Assembly (NCBI RefSeq): GCF_011392125.1
Contig: NZ_JAAJBU010000013.1
Span: 1-64,000 of the forward strand
DNA length: 64,000 nucleotides
DNA from: Flavobacterium lotistagni
Lineage (GTDB): Bacteria; Bacteroidota; Bacteroidia; Flavobacteriales; Flavobacteriaceae
Direction of reading: 5' to 3'
The translations under genes and the position numbers were made by a program. This document shows positions 1 through 8,464 of the stretch, piece after piece (the first letter of the stretch is position 1; each line of letters begins with the position of its first letter). The notes under the pieces are model-generated. The model saw nothing but the letters and a program-made list of their open reading frames with translations. It was not told the DNA's origin and searched no databases.

Positions 1-9
1 ACCCAAATT

Positions 10-123
10 GCGTGAGGGATAGCAGCGAAAAGCCCGCAGCCCCAGCGAGGACTTGCAGCGGATAGCCCGACGGCGCGCGCTCAGTTCTTTTAAAAACACT
101 GGAGGCATTGCGCCGGCACGCCC
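10..123 (+). repeat. Type-2 structured element, copy 1
   Basis: The copy begins GCGTGAGGGATAGCAGCG and ends CCGGCACGCCC. Three nested stems are visible: the outer GCGTG/CACGC, a GGG/CCC stem closing a variable hairpin (GGGAT ... AGCCCG), and CGGCGC/GCGCCG enclosing a variable loop. Five related copies occur in the window. This one lies just beyond the stop codon of the minus-strand permease gene, on the opposite strand. It encodes no plausible protein; a structured RNA or a small mobile repeat are both possible. Confidence 0.7.
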
Positions 124-128
124 AAAAC

Positions 129-1364
129 TTAATTAAAACGAATCGCCCGAACCGGAGAAATTTTGGTAATAATATAAGACGGCACCAACAGAACAATCAG
201 GCAGACCAGAACTGTACCGAGGTTGAGCGCCAAAAGATACAGCCAATTCAAATCGACAGGTGCAACATTCACGTAGTAGTTTTCAGGGTTGAGTTTAATG
301 AGCTCGAAATATTGCTGAATTAAAACCAAACCGACTCCGATAAGATTGCCCCAAAACAGTCCGCGCAATATCAGGTAAAAAGCATTGTACAAAAACACTT
401 TGCGCACGCTCCAGTTGTTGGCTCCGAGCGCTTTGAGTATGCCAATCATCTGAGTGCGTTCGAGGATGAGCACCAGCAAAGCCACCACCATATTGATCGT
501 CGCCACAGCAATCATCACGACCAGAATTACGATGATATTGAAATCGAACAGTTCGAGCCATTCGAATATATAGTAGTATTTCTCGGCCACGGTTTGGGTA
601 TCGAGCGTGGAGTTGGTTTGCTCATAAACTTCTTCACCTTTTTGTTTGATTTGGGTGAAATCGTCTACGAAAACCTCAAAAGCGCCCACTTGGTCCGACT
701 GCCACTTGTTGATGCGCTGCAAATGCCGGATATCGCCGATGATGTATGCCGAATCGAATTCTTGAATCCCGGAATTGTAAATCCCGACAATCTTGAAAAC
801 GCGCAAGTTCGGCAGTTGGTTACCGGTTTCTTTCATAAAGAAAGTGTTGAACGTATCGCCAAGTTTCAGGTTAAGACGTTTGGCAAGAAATTCTGAAATG
901 ATGACTTCGTTGTTTAAGTTATGCATCAAATTCGGGGTGCGGCCTGAAGTGATATATTCCTTGATATTGGTCCACTGGTAATCTTTGCCGACGCCTTTGT
1001 AGATGATCCCCTCGAAAGTACTGGCGGTTCTGATGATTCCGGCTTTGGAAGCCACGGCTTGCACATGGCTGATGCCCTGCACGTTTTTGAATTTGGGATA
1101 AAATTCTTGATGGATGGAAACCGGCGTGACACTAACTTGGGACTGGTTATCGTCGTAATTGGTGATGATGATATGGCCGTTGAAAGCCGATACTTTCTGA
1201 CGGATTTTCTGCTGCAGACCGATGCCTGTAGCGACCGAAACAATCATCATGACCATACCAATAGCAATGGCCGAAACCGCAATTTTTATAATTGGTGCAG
1301 ATATACTACTTTTACGCCCTTTAGCCGTAATGAGTCTTTTGGCTATAAAATACTCGAGGTTCAA
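129..1364 (-). CDS. LolC/LolE-like ABC transporter permease (FtsX fold)
   Basis: Inner-membrane permease of the MacB/LolE type, probably moving lipoproteins or another envelope substrate with a separate ATPase. The N terminus NLEYFIAKRLI is followed by one membrane segment at about residues 25-50 (IAVSAIAIGMVMMIVSVATG). A large periplasmic MacB-PCD-like domain follows, then three C-terminal membrane segments containing the typical GILKALGA motif. Length is near 410 residues, normal for LolC/E. No ATG is available: the start given is a TTG just before NLEYFIAK, and another TTG lies 30 bases upstream (1394). No ATPase gene is adjacent, so the substrate is unknown. The family is clear; the Lol assignment is inferred. 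Confidence 0.85.
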   Translation of the reverse strand: MNLEYFIAKRLITAKGRKSSISAPIIKIAVSAIAIGMVMMIVSVATGIGLQQKIRQKVSAFNGHIIITNYDDNQSQVSVTPVSIHQEFYPKFKNVQGISHVQAVASKAGIIRTASTFEGIIYKGVGKDYQWTNIKEYITSGRTPNLMHNLNNEVIISEFLAKRLNLKLGDTFNTFFMKETGNQLPNLRVFKIVGIYNSGIQEFDSAYIIGDIRHLQRINKWQSDQVGAFEVFVDDFTQIKQKGEEVYEQTNSTLDTQTVAEKYYYIFEWLELFDFNIIVILVVMIAVATINMVVALLVLILERTQMIGILKALGANNWSVRKVFLYNAFYLILRGLFWGNLIGVGLVLIQQYFELIKLNPENYYVNVAPVDLNWLYLLALNLGTVLVCLIVLLVPSYIITKISPVRAIRFN

Positions 1365-1486
1365 ATTGGGTTTTTGCTTGATTTGTGGCTTCAAAAATAC
1401 AGCTTTTAGAACGTTTAGGTGAAATTTATTCAGGATTTATGAGCATTGAAATAGGATTTAGGTGGAGCTGCAACAGCAACCTTAAA

Positions 1487-2794
1487 ATGAAAAGAGCATT
1501 CCTGACTTTAGGCTTAGCGCTGCTATTGATATCGTGTAAAACGACCAAGCCGATTAACTATGCTGCTCCGTCGCAAACAATGATCAAGAGCAAAATGAAA
1601 ATCAAGCCTGATTTTTTTATGACCGGCACCGACAATATGGCCAGTTATTTCGGTCTGCTCAAAAACAAGAAAGTCGGTATCCTGACCAATCAAAGCGGCC
1701 TTGTTACGTTTGAAGCGCCGATTTCTATTAAAGATACCATCAACCACTCAGAGCAATTGAGCATGAAAACCTATACGATGCACGTGGTAGATTACATCGC
1801 TCAGAACACCAAAATCGATTTGGTTAAAATCTATGCGCCCGAGCATGGTTTCCGCGGAACGGCCGATGCAGGAGAACTCATCGTAGACGGCAAAGACACC
1901 AAAACCGGTTTGCCCATCATTTCGTTATACGGCAACAATAAAAAACCGACCGCAGAGCAATTGCAAGGCATTGACGTGTTGCTTTTCGACCTGCAAGATG
2001 TAGGTGCGCGGTTCTACACTTATATTTCTTCGCTGCATTATGTGATGGAAGCCTGTGCGGAAAACAATATTGAATTGATTGTACTAGATCGCCCGAACCC
2101 GAATGGCAATATTGTCGACGGCCCAATTCTGGAAAAAGAGCACAGCAGTTTTGTCGGAATGCACGAAATTCCGGTATTGCACGGAATGACTATTGGCGAA
2201 TATGCGCTGATGATTAACGGCGAGAAATGGCTCAAAGACAGTATTCAGTGCAAGATTAAGATTGTGCCGTGCGAGAATTACCGCCGCGAGATGCCATACA
2301 GTTTACCGGTGAAACCTTCGCCGAATTTGCCCAACGCCCAAGCGATTAACCTATACGCCAGCCTTTGTTTTTTTGAAGGAACTAATGTCAGTATCGGGCG
2401 CGGTACGAACAAGCAATTTCAAATTTATGGTTCGCCTTATTTGACCGCGAATCATTACAGTTTCACCCCGATGCCAAACGAAGGAGCGAAAGATCCGTTA
2501 TGGAATGGGAAAATTTGTTGTGGCGAAGATTTGTCTGAAATCCCGAAAGTGAACAAACTCGAACTCAAATGGCTTATCAAAGCCTATCGCGAAACCGAAG
2601 AACCGTCGAAGTTTTTTAATTCGTATTTTACCAAACTGGCCGGAACAAAAAAGCTCCAAGAGCAGATTGAAGGCGGTATGAATGAAGAAGAAATCCGCGC
2701 GACCTGGAAATCCGGCATCGAAAAATTCAAGGAAATGCGACGAAAATACTTGATTTATCCGGACAGTTTCTTGGTCGCCAATCAAAACAATTAA
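1487..2794 (+). CDS. DUF1343 exo-beta-N-acetylmuramidase (NamZ-like) lipoprotein
   Basis: Predicted exo-acting muramidase of the NamZ/DUF1343 family, which releases terminal N-acetylmuramic acid from peptidoglycan fragments during cell-wall recycling. The chosen ATG gives MKRAFLTLGLALLLISC, a lipoprotein signal with its lipobox cysteine at residue 17; an open frame upstream to 1385 adds residues that would bury the signal. Family motifs are APEHGFRG at about residues 117-124, which carries the presumed catalytic acid, and DLQDVGARFYTY at about 168. The length of 435 residues fits the family. It is divergent from the permease gene at 129-1364. Being a lipoprotein, it probably works in the periplasm or at the outer membrane. 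Confidence 0.88.
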   Translation: MKRAFLTLGLALLLISCKTTKPINYAAPSQTMIKSKMKIKPDFFMTGTDNMASYFGLLKNKKVGILTNQSGLVTFEAPISIKDTINHSEQLSMKTYTMHVVDYIAQNTKIDLVKIYAPEHGFRGTADAGELIVDGKDTKTGLPIISLYGNNKKPTAEQLQGIDVLLFDLQDVGARFYTYISSLHYVMEACAENNIELIVLDRPNPNGNIVDGPILEKEHSSFVGMHEIPVLHGMTIGEYALMINGEKWLKDSIQCKIKIVPCENYRREMPYSLPVKPSPNLPNAQAINLYASLCFFEGTNVSIGRGTNKQFQIYGSPYLTANHYSFTPMPNEGAKDPLWNGKICCGEDLSEIPKVNKLELKWLIKAYRETEEPSKFFNSYFTKLAGTKKLQEQIEGGMNEEEIRATWKSGIEKFKEMRRKYLIYPDSFLVANQNN

Positions 2795-2812
2795 AGTTTT
2801 ATTATGGCACAC

Positions 2813-2871
2813 TTTGCGTCTCTGCGGCTTTGCGAGCATTCTTTTCTCTCGCAAAGCCGCAGAGACGCAAA
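2813..2871. repeat. Perfect 24-bp inverted repeat (TTTGCGTCTCTGCGGCTTTGC family)
   Basis: Two perfectly complementary 24-base arms (2813-2836 and 2848-2871) flank an 11-base loop between convergent genes, so it may act as a bidirectional terminator although no clear T run follows. The arm carries GCAAAGCCGCAGAGACGCAA. Close relatives of this sequence occur at 51680 and 55819, so this is a folded copy of a dispersed repeat. Confidence 0.7.
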
Positions 2872-2881
2872 ACTTTTGAGT

Positions 2882-3439
2882 TTATTGATGGATGGGCAAA
2901 CGCTTTTTCATTTCCTCAACAATATTATAAGCCGCTGGGCAAATAGCGACATTTTTCAAAGTCAACTCTGATATTTGTTGGAATTTTTTACGGTCGGTAT
3001 GCGGGAATTCGCGACAGGCTTTGGGTCGAACATCGTAAATCATGCAGTAATTCTCCGCGTCGAGAAAAGTGCACGGAACTTTTTGAAGAACGTAATCCTT
3101 GTCTTCATCGATGCGCAGGTATTGGTCAATAAATTGTTGTGGTTTCTGTCGGAAATGCTTGGCAATACGCTCGATATCGGCCGAAGTGAATAAAGGCCCA
3201 GTGGTTTTACAGCAATTGGCACATTGCAAACAATCGGTTCTTTTGAACTCCGCATCGTGAAGTTCCTGCATCGCATAATCAAGGTTTTTCGGCGGCTTTT
3301 TTTTGAGCTTATCGAAATACTTTTTGTTCTCGTTATGCTTATCTTTGGCGAGCTTGGTTAATATGTCAATTCGTGGATTTGTCAATTTGTGATGTATTGC
3401 AGCAGGCAAATTTACTTCAAATAAACGCAACTGCAACAT
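2882..3439 (-). CDS. YkgJ-type zinc/iron-chelating cysteine-cluster protein
   Basis: Small soluble protein with the cysteine pattern of the YkgJ/zinc-or-iron-chelating family: CLQCANCC, then a central pair around CTFLDAENYC, then RPKACREFPH and ICPAA near the end. The biochemical role is not established; related proteins are thought to bind metal. The start is uncertain. The ATG at 3439 overlaps the start codon of the divergent methyltransferase (the two ATGs share CATG), and the first 30 residues look like translated intergenic repeat. A later non-ATG start, for example TTG near 3385, may be the real one. The family call is firm; the function is not. Confidence 0.82.
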   Translation of the reverse strand: MLQLRLFEVNLPAAIHHKLTNPRIDILTKLAKDKHNENKKYFDKLKKKPPKNLDYAMQELHDAEFKRTDCLQCANCCKTTGPLFTSADIERIAKHFRQKPQQFIDQYLRIDEDKDYVLQKVPCTFLDAENYCMIYDVRPKACREFPHTDRKKFQQISELTLKNVAICPAAYNIVEEMKKRLPIHQ

Positions 3440-4145
3440 GAAAGATCTTTTCGGAAAAGCGATTCTGGATTTCCAAACCGGCAACAATCCTGAAGATTTA
3501 ATTACCGAAACTTCGATTTCCGAAGCTGACGAAATGAGCGTGGCTTATCTGTTCCGCTCTTTTGATGCCATGCCGAAAATAGAGCAGAAAGCCTTGCTAC
3601 TGGCAAAAGGAAAAGTTCTCGACGTAGGTTGCGGCGCCGGAAGTCACAGCTTATACCTTCAAAACGAGCGAAAGTTAGATGTGACGGCGATGGATATTTC
3701 GGCCAATGCAATACATGCGTGCCAACTTCGCGGAATTAAAAATGCCAAAGTGCAGAACGTGATGGAGTTGCAAGGCGAAAAATTCGATACAATTTTGCTT
3801 TTGATGAATGGTGCCGGTATGTGTGGCAAGTTGAAAAACATCAGTAGTTTTCTGCTTCAACTGAAGTCACTACTGAATGAAAATGGCCAAATTTTGCTCG
3901 ATAGTTCTGATATCATTTATATGTTCGACGAAGATGAAGACGGCGCAAAGTATGTTCCATCGGATACGGAATATTATGGCGAAGTGGTTTTCGATATTGA
4001 GTACAAAGGCGAAAAAGAAGTGCCGTTTGATTGGATGTACATTGATTACAATACCTTGCGAAACGCAGCCTTAGCCAATGGATTACGATGTGAATTGGTG
4101 CTCGAAGGCGAGCATTACGATTACTTGGCAAAGCTCACCATTTAG
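3438..4145 (+). CDS. Class I SAM-dependent methyltransferase
   Basis: A 235-residue cytoplasmic methyltransferase with Rossmann motif I VLDVGCGAGSHS at about residues 61-72, followed by the acidic loop at VTAMDIS and a post-motif region matching class I enzymes. The substrate cannot be read from the sequence. The start is supported by the conserved-looking opening MKDLFGKAILDFQTGN. The gene is divergent from the YkgJ-type gene and has essentially no intergenic space, so its promoter must lie inside the N-terminal region of that gene, or that gene starts further downstream. Confidence 0.88.
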   Translation: MKDLFGKAILDFQTGNNPEDLITETSISEADEMSVAYLFRSFDAMPKIEQKALLLAKGKVLDVGCGAGSHSLYLQNERKLDVTAMDISANAIHACQLRGIKNAKVQNVMELQGEKFDTILLLMNGAGMCGKLKNISSFLLQLKSLLNENGQILLDSSDIIYMFDEDEDGAKYVPSDTEYYGEVVFDIEYKGEKEVPFDWMYIDYNTLRNAALANGLRCELVLEGEHYDYLAKLTI

Positions 4146-4171
4146 ACCAAGCGGACGGAATTCTCAGGTTT

Positions 4172-4262
4172 GCGTTAGGGAATGAGCAATTGTCTGAGCT
4201 CTTTTTGCGCTGGGGTTCAGCGTAAAAAAGCGAGTGCGAACGCCCGACCGAAGGGAACGCCC
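4172..4262 (+). repeat. Type-2 structured element with compensatory P1 (GCGTT/AACGC)
   Basis: Diverged copy of the type-2 element. The outer stem is GCGTT/AACGC instead of GCGTG/CACGC, a compensatory change. The second stem AGGGA/GCCCG is retained. The inner hairpin is CTCTTTTTGCGCTG paired with CAGCGTAAAAAAGCGAG, resembling hairpins of the type-1 copies at 41621 and 51734. It ends 19 bases before the start of the YfiT-like gene and could lie in its leader. Confidence 0.6.
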
Positions 4263-4281
4263 AAAAAAGAAATACAACACT

Positions 4282-4821
4282 ATGGAAGATTTAGAAAAAT
4301 TGCGTTACCCGATTGGCAAGTTTGTTCCGCCTGATGATTATTCTCTTGAATATTTAACTGGCCGGATTGATGAAATTGCTTCGTTTGCAGAAAGACTGAC
4401 AAAGGAAGTAGCTGACTTGACGCCGCAGCAACTGGAAACACCCTATCGCCCGGGCGGTTGGACGATTCGTCAAGTAATTCACCATTGTGCTGATAGCCAC
4501 ATGAATTGTTTGGTTCGCGTGAAATGGGCATTAACCGAGGAAAACCCAACGATCAAGTTCTATTACGAAGACCGCTGGTCAACCCTTGAAGACAATAAGA
4601 CCATGCCGATTGAACCGACTTTGGCGTTTCTTGACGGCTTGCATTATCGGCTGGCGTATCTGATGCGAAGTTTGAATTCAGAACAACTGAATCGAAGTTT
4701 CATTCACCCGGAACACGGAAAAACGTTCCGACTCAAGGAAATCATTGGTTTGTATGCTTGGCACGGCAACCATCATTTGGCGCATATCACCGAACTTAAA
4801 AAACGAAAACATTGGTCATAA
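4282..4821 (+). CDS. YfiT/BstA-like DinB-superfamily metal-dependent hydrolase or thiol transferase
   Basis: Four-helix-bundle protein of the DinB/YfiT superfamily, 179 residues. Histidines in the metal-binding pattern are visible: HH at about residues 67-68 and HGNHHLAHI at about 160-168, equivalent to the three histidines that hold the metal in Bacillus YfiT. Family members are bacillithiol S-transferases or uncharacterised metal hydrolases; which applies here is unknown. The ATG at 4282 is preferred because the frame upstream (to 4234) runs into the repeat element. The neighbour downstream is convergent, with a shared terminator. Confidence 0.85.
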   Translation: MEDLEKLRYPIGKFVPPDDYSLEYLTGRIDEIASFAERLTKEVADLTPQQLETPYRPGGWTIRQVIHHCADSHMNCLVRVKWALTEENPTIKFYYEDRWSTLEDNKTMPIEPTLAFLDGLHYRLAYLMRSLNSEQLNRSFIHPEHGKTFRLKEIIGLYAWHGNHHLAHITELKKRKHWS

Positions 4822-4823
4822 AA

Positions 4824-4860
4824 AAATCCCGAGAGCCAAACACTTTCGGGATTTGCTTTT
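4824..4860. terminator. Bidirectional intrinsic terminator
   Basis: Arms AATCCCGA and TCGGGATT separated by 13 bases, with A-rich sequence on the left and GCTTTTT on the right. It lies between the convergent YfiT-like gene (+) and the metalloprotease gene (-) and can end both transcripts. Confidence 0.8.
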
Positions 4861-4875
4861 TAACTCGGTTCGAGA

Positions 4876-6117
4876 TTATTCTTTTACGATTTTGTCTGAT
4901 TTCAAATACTGACCGTCGCCGTAGATTCTCAAGTAGTAAGTTCCTGCCGCGAAATCTTCGATGTTGATGACGTTGTTGGTTTTGGAAACCTTCTGACTTT
5001 TTACCAATTGCCCAACAGCACTGAATATTTCCACTTGGTCAACGTTGATTTTTTCCGAATCGATGGTAAAATAGTTCGATGCCGGATTGGGATAAAGCTT
5101 AATGGAATTGTAAGCCTCAAAATTGTTTACCGCCAAAGCTGGTGATGTAAGCAAACTAGCTCTTGTGCCGCTAATTGTATTTCTCACAATGGTTTTTTGA
5201 CCTGTCGTGAAAAACGCCATACAGGCATCATTCACATAATCCATGAAATTCATGAACATGGCGCCGTTGGCCGACGAAGTACAAGTATTGACATTGGTCG
5301 GATAAGTCGGGCAATCATAATGAGGCCCATCTACAGCCGGTGTATCGGCTACTCCATCGCTATTAGCTGTAGTACCGCATGAGCTATTGTCATCGCCCCA
5401 AGGATGTTCTAAACCGAAATAGTGCCCAATTTCGTGGGTAGCCGTTCTTCCTTTGTTGAAAGGTGCTGAAGCAGTTCCCGTAGTGCCGAAATATTGGTCT
5501 CCGATGCATAAACCATCATAAGCTTGACCAGCGGCAGAAGGCAAATAAGCGAAACCTAGTAAAGAATTATCAGAGAAACGACCTATCCAGATGTTCATAT
5601 ATTGCGTTGGGTTCCAGGCAGGTTGACCGGCAGCCAGATAATAACTGTCTTCATAAACGAAAGAACTGGGAACCGACTTGCGAGTGATGCCGGTTGTTGC
5701 GGCACCGTTAGGATCAATTGATGCCTTGACGAAAACCACCTCCATATCAGCTCCTAGCGGTTGAAAAGCAGCGGGAACCACTGTGCTAAAATCAGTATTG
5801 AGTTTTCTGTAATCTTTATTTAACACGGCTAGTTGTGAATTGATTTGTGCATCACTAACATTTTGAGTAGCGTTTTTGTAGAGCACATGGAAAACTACTG
5901 GAATGGTCACCACCGCGGTTGGCGCATTTGGGCTTCGGAACAGTGGTTGCGTGGCATTGGCGTTTTGGATGTTCTTCATCACCTGCTCGTGGTGCTTTGC
6001 AAACTCCGGATCTGCTTGCATTCTTTGATGCATTTTGTCCATGGTGGCGCAGGTTCTTCTTTGTGAGAAAGCGCTCAGAGAGACCACAACAAACAATAGG
6101 GTAATTAATTTTTTCAT
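4876..6117 (-). CDS. Secreted M43-family zinc metalloprotease with T9SS sorting domain
   Basis: Secreted metzincin peptidase of the cytophagalysin/pappalysin (M43) family. Order: signal peptide (MKKLITLLFVVVSLSAFSQ), propeptide region, catalytic domain with HEIGHYFGLEH at about residue 228 (three zinc-binding histidines and the catalytic Glu), Met-turn at MNFMDY, and a C-terminal type A T9SS sorting domain (LYPNPASNYFTI ... GTYYLRIY ... KIVKE). The start at 6117 is chosen because it gives the signal peptide; an in-frame codon at 6132 adds five residues. It is expected to leave the cell through the type IX system, which Flavobacteriia use for extracellular enzymes and adhesins. The natural substrate is unknown. 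Confidence 0.93.
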   Translation of the reverse strand: MKKLITLLFVVVSLSAFSQRRTCATMDKMHQRMQADPEFAKHHEQVMKNIQNANATQPLFRSPNAPTAVVTIPVVFHVLYKNATQNVSDAQINSQLAVLNKDYRKLNTDFSTVVPAAFQPLGADMEVVFVKASIDPNGAATTGITRKSVPSSFVYEDSYYLAAGQPAWNPTQYMNIWIGRFSDNSLLGFAYLPSAAGQAYDGLCIGDQYFGTTGTASAPFNKGRTATHEIGHYFGLEHPWGDDNSSCGTTANSDGVADTPAVDGPHYDCPTYPTNVNTCTSSANGAMFMNFMDYVNDACMAFFTTGQKTIVRNTISGTRASLLTSPALAVNNFEAYNSIKLYPNPASNYFTIDSEKINVDQVEIFSAVGQLVKSQKVSKTNNVINIEDFAAGTYYLRIYGDGQYLKSDKIVKE

Positions 6118-6218
6118 GGGATTAATAGACAATTAAGGGTACAATGTTACAAACTAATTTTGATTTTTACCCTAACAATTTTAAAAAGAGGCGAACCCAA
6201 TTAAACAAGCGGTGAAAA

Positions 6219-7373
6219 TCAACCGAGCCAATCTGTGGTTCGGATAATTTCCTTTAGAGCATATTGCAAAACTTTTAAATCATCAGGGGCATTATAGGCA
6301 TTAAGCGAAATTCTGAGGAAAGTGCCGTGATCGATTTTCATCACCGGAATTTCAATGCGATACTTTTCATACAAAATTTCTTTTAAAGCCAACGGTTTTT
6401 CGGCACGGATGGGAATACTGCACATCTGACCCAAAAACTCGTTAGTAACAGGACAAATAGGCGCTGACCCTACCAAGTCGCAAAACTTTTTGTAGTTCTC
6501 AAGGATGAGCTGCTTGGCCTCAGTACTCTTTTCACTCCAATTATTTTCACTCAAAAACCCAATAGCAGCCGGAGCCGTCAAAAAAGCAGCAACGTCTCGC
6601 GTGCCTTGCATTTCGTGATAATCCAGAAAACGGCTTTTACTTGGCGTATCGCTAAGATAACCCCAACTGACTACCAATGGATCAAGCTTGTCTTGCCAAG
6701 TTTTCTTCACATAAAGAAACGAAGAACCTTTAGGGGTAAGCATCCATTTGTGCAGCGTTCCAGTGTAAAAATCAGGATCAAGTTCTTTGAGGTTCAAATC
6801 AATATGCCCTGGAACGTGAGCACCATCGATTATAGTAATCAACCCGAGTGACTTTGCTTTGTCTATAATTTCTTTAACGGGAAAAATGAGCGCCGTAGCA
6901 CTAGAAATCTGATTCAGAAAAATCACTTTGGTTCTGGTAGTATAGCCTTTCCAGAATTGTTCAATCAGGCTTTCGGTGGATTGGATTGGTAAAGAAATAT
7001 TCTGACGGATATATTTTGCTCCTGACTTCTCACAGTAAAAATGCCAAGTGCGGTCCATGGCGCCGTATTCGTGATTGGTCGTCAGGATTTCATCGCCGGG
7101 TGCTAATTTGAGACTGCGCATGACCGTATTGATCGCTTGAGTCGGATTGGACAAAAAGAAGAAATCGTCTGCGTCACAATTAATATATGCGGCCAATGCC
7201 TGTCTAGCATTTTGAAGATGGCCCGACAAATGTTTGGTCAGAAATTGTACCGGTTGTTTTTCGAGTTCGAGCTGCCAATATTGGTAATTTTCAAAAATGG
7301 GTTTCGGACAAGCTCCAAACGAGCCATGATTGAGATAAGTAATTTCGGAATCTAATAGAAACTGTGATTTCAT
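6219..7373 (-). CDS. Class V aminotransferase family PLP enzyme
   Basis: A 384-residue PLP-dependent enzyme of the class V aminotransferase/isopenicillin N epimerase-like group. NHGSFGACP near the N terminus is typical of this subgroup; the cofactor-contacting IDGAHVPGH and the Schiff-base lysine in TLHKWM (about residue 209) are present. It could be a cysteine desulfurase-like, epimerase or transaminase enzyme; the sequence does not decide. It is the last gene of a minus-strand run after queE and the TonB-domain gene, with only 3 bases between it and the latter. Confidence 0.85.
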   Translation of the reverse strand: MKSQFLLDSEITYLNHGSFGACPKPIFENYQYWQLELEKQPVQFLTKHLSGHLQNARQALAAYINCDADDFFFLSNPTQAINTVMRSLKLAPGDEILTTNHEYGAMDRTWHFYCEKSGAKYIRQNISLPIQSTESLIEQFWKGYTTRTKVIFLNQISSATALIFPVKEIIDKAKSLGLITIIDGAHVPGHIDLNLKELDPDFYTGTLHKWMLTPKGSSFLYVKKTWQDKLDPLVVSWGYLSDTPSKSRFLDYHEMQGTRDVAAFLTAPAAIGFLSENNWSEKSTEAKQLILENYKKFCDLVGSAPICPVTNEFLGQMCSIPIRAEKPLALKEILYEKYRIEIPVMKIDHGTFLRISLNAYNAPDDLKVLQYALKEIIRTTDWLG

Positions 7374-7376
7374 AAT

Positions 7377-7769
7377 TTAATCCGTGTGAATGCCGAGCGT
7401 AAGGATATACTTCACCCTAACGCGTTGGCCTGCTTTTTTTCCGGGAATCCATTTTGGAGAAAGCTGCATAACTCTTTCGGCTTCTGCGCCGGTTCCGAAG
7501 CCGGGATTTCTGTCACTGCGAATATCTGTTAATGTGCCGTCGGGCTCGACGATGAACGAAATGTAAATTTTGCCGATTAATTCGGGCACCTCAGGTTTTT
7601 TGAAATTTTTGTAGAAAAAAGTATAGCAATTTTCTAAACCGCCCGGGAACTCGGGTTGCTGATCTACTTCTGTAAGTTCTAAAACCGGTGCAACGGGATC
7701 CGTATGGTCTTGAGCCGAGGTATGCTCCAGAGCCAAAAGAAAACAAATGATGCAGAAAAAACACTTCAT
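7377..7769 (-). CDS. Secreted stand-alone TonB C-terminal domain protein
   Basis: A 130-residue protein: signal peptide (MKCFFCIICFLLALEHTSAQ) followed directly by a TonB_C domain (FPGGLENCYTFF ... YISFIVEPDGTLTDIR ... SPKWIPGKKAGQRVRVKY). The domain closely resembles the last 90 residues of the full TonB encoded at 11495-12289. It lacks the membrane anchor and proline-rich spacer of an energy transducer, so it probably cannot transmit energy by itself. It may bind TonB boxes or partner proteins in the periplasm. One base separates it from queE, so the two are probably cotranscribed. Confidence 0.82.
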   Translation of the reverse strand: MKCFFCIICFLLALEHTSAQDHTDPVAPVLELTEVDQQPEFPGGLENCYTFFYKNFKKPEVPELIGKIYISFIVEPDGTLTDIRSDRNPGFGTGAEAERVMQLSPKWIPGKKAGQRVRVKYILTLGIHTD

Positions 7770-7770
7770 G

Positions 7771-8403
7771 CTAAGGTATATTTAAATACTTATGGGTTTG
7801 CAACGACACACGCCATTTCGGATTTTGCATGACGTAATCGACGATAAGCGGCGTCATTTCTTCTTTTTTACTCCATTCGGGTTGCAGGAATAAAATCGCG
7901 TTTTGGTTGACTTTCTCGGCTTGTTCTTCGGCGAAGATAAAGTCGTGTTTGTTGTAAATAATGACTTTGAGCTCGTGGGCTTTTTCGTAAACTTCGGCCG
8001 TAGGAAGCTTCGTTTTCTTTGGCGAAAGGCAAATCCAGTCCCAAATACCTGTAAGCGGATAAGCACCCGATGTTTCAATATGTACTTTGAGGTTTTTGTC
8101 TTTGAGGTTTTGGGTGAGCGGCGACATATTCCAAGTGAGTGGTTCTCCTCCGGTAATCACTACCGTGTCTGCATATTTTGCGGCGTTGGCTACGATTTTA
8201 TCAATCGCTGTGGGCGGATGCAATTCGGCATTCCAGCTTTCTTTGACGTCGCACCAATGGCAACCGACATCGCAACCACCTATTCGGATGAAGTAGGCCG
8301 CGGTTCCGGTGTGAAAACCTTCGCCTTGAATGGTGTAGAATTCTTCCATTAACGGAAGCATGGTTCCTTTTTCTACAGCAGTTTGTATTTCTTTTGCTAG
8401 CAT
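7771..8403 (-). CDS. queE: 7-carboxy-7-deazaguanine synthase
   Basis: Radical-SAM enzyme converting 6-carboxytetrahydropterin to 7-carboxy-7-deazaguanine in preQ0/queuosine synthesis. The 4Fe-4S motif CDVGCHWC gives cysteines at residues 44, 48 and 51 (CX3CX2C). The substrate-binding N-terminal FYTIQGEG and the ITGGEP motif typical of QueE are present. The length of 210 residues is normal. It starts at an ATG 17 bases downstream of a good -7 box. The later pathway gene queA lies at 28630-29679, unlinked. Confidence 0.95.
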   Translation of the reverse strand: MLAKEIQTAVEKGTMLPLMEEFYTIQGEGFHTGTAAYFIRIGGCDVGCHWCDVKESWNAELHPPTAIDKIVANAAKYADTVVITGGEPLTWNMSPLTQNLKDKNLKVHIETSGAYPLTGIWDWICLSPKKTKLPTAEVYEKAHELKVIIYNKHDFIFAEEQAEKVNQNAILFLQPEWSKKEEMTPLIVDYVMQNPKWRVSLQTHKYLNIP

Positions 8404-8419
8404 TTTCTGTTTTAAAGGG

Positions 8420-8427
8420 CAAAGATA
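8420..8427 (-). promoter_or_regulatory. Bacteroidota -7 promoter box for queE
   Basis: On the minus strand the sequence reads TATCTTTG, a full match to TAnnTTTG, placed 17 bases before the queE start codon. I do not see a clear TTG -33 element at the expected spacing. Confidence 0.5.
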
Positions 8428-8464
8428 GCGAAAAGTTCTACTGAAGTTCAGAGAAAAACCAGTG

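Noticed and set aside
594..1422. Open frames on the plus strand opposite the permease gene
   Set aside because: They are shadows of the minus-strand gene with no family features or start context.
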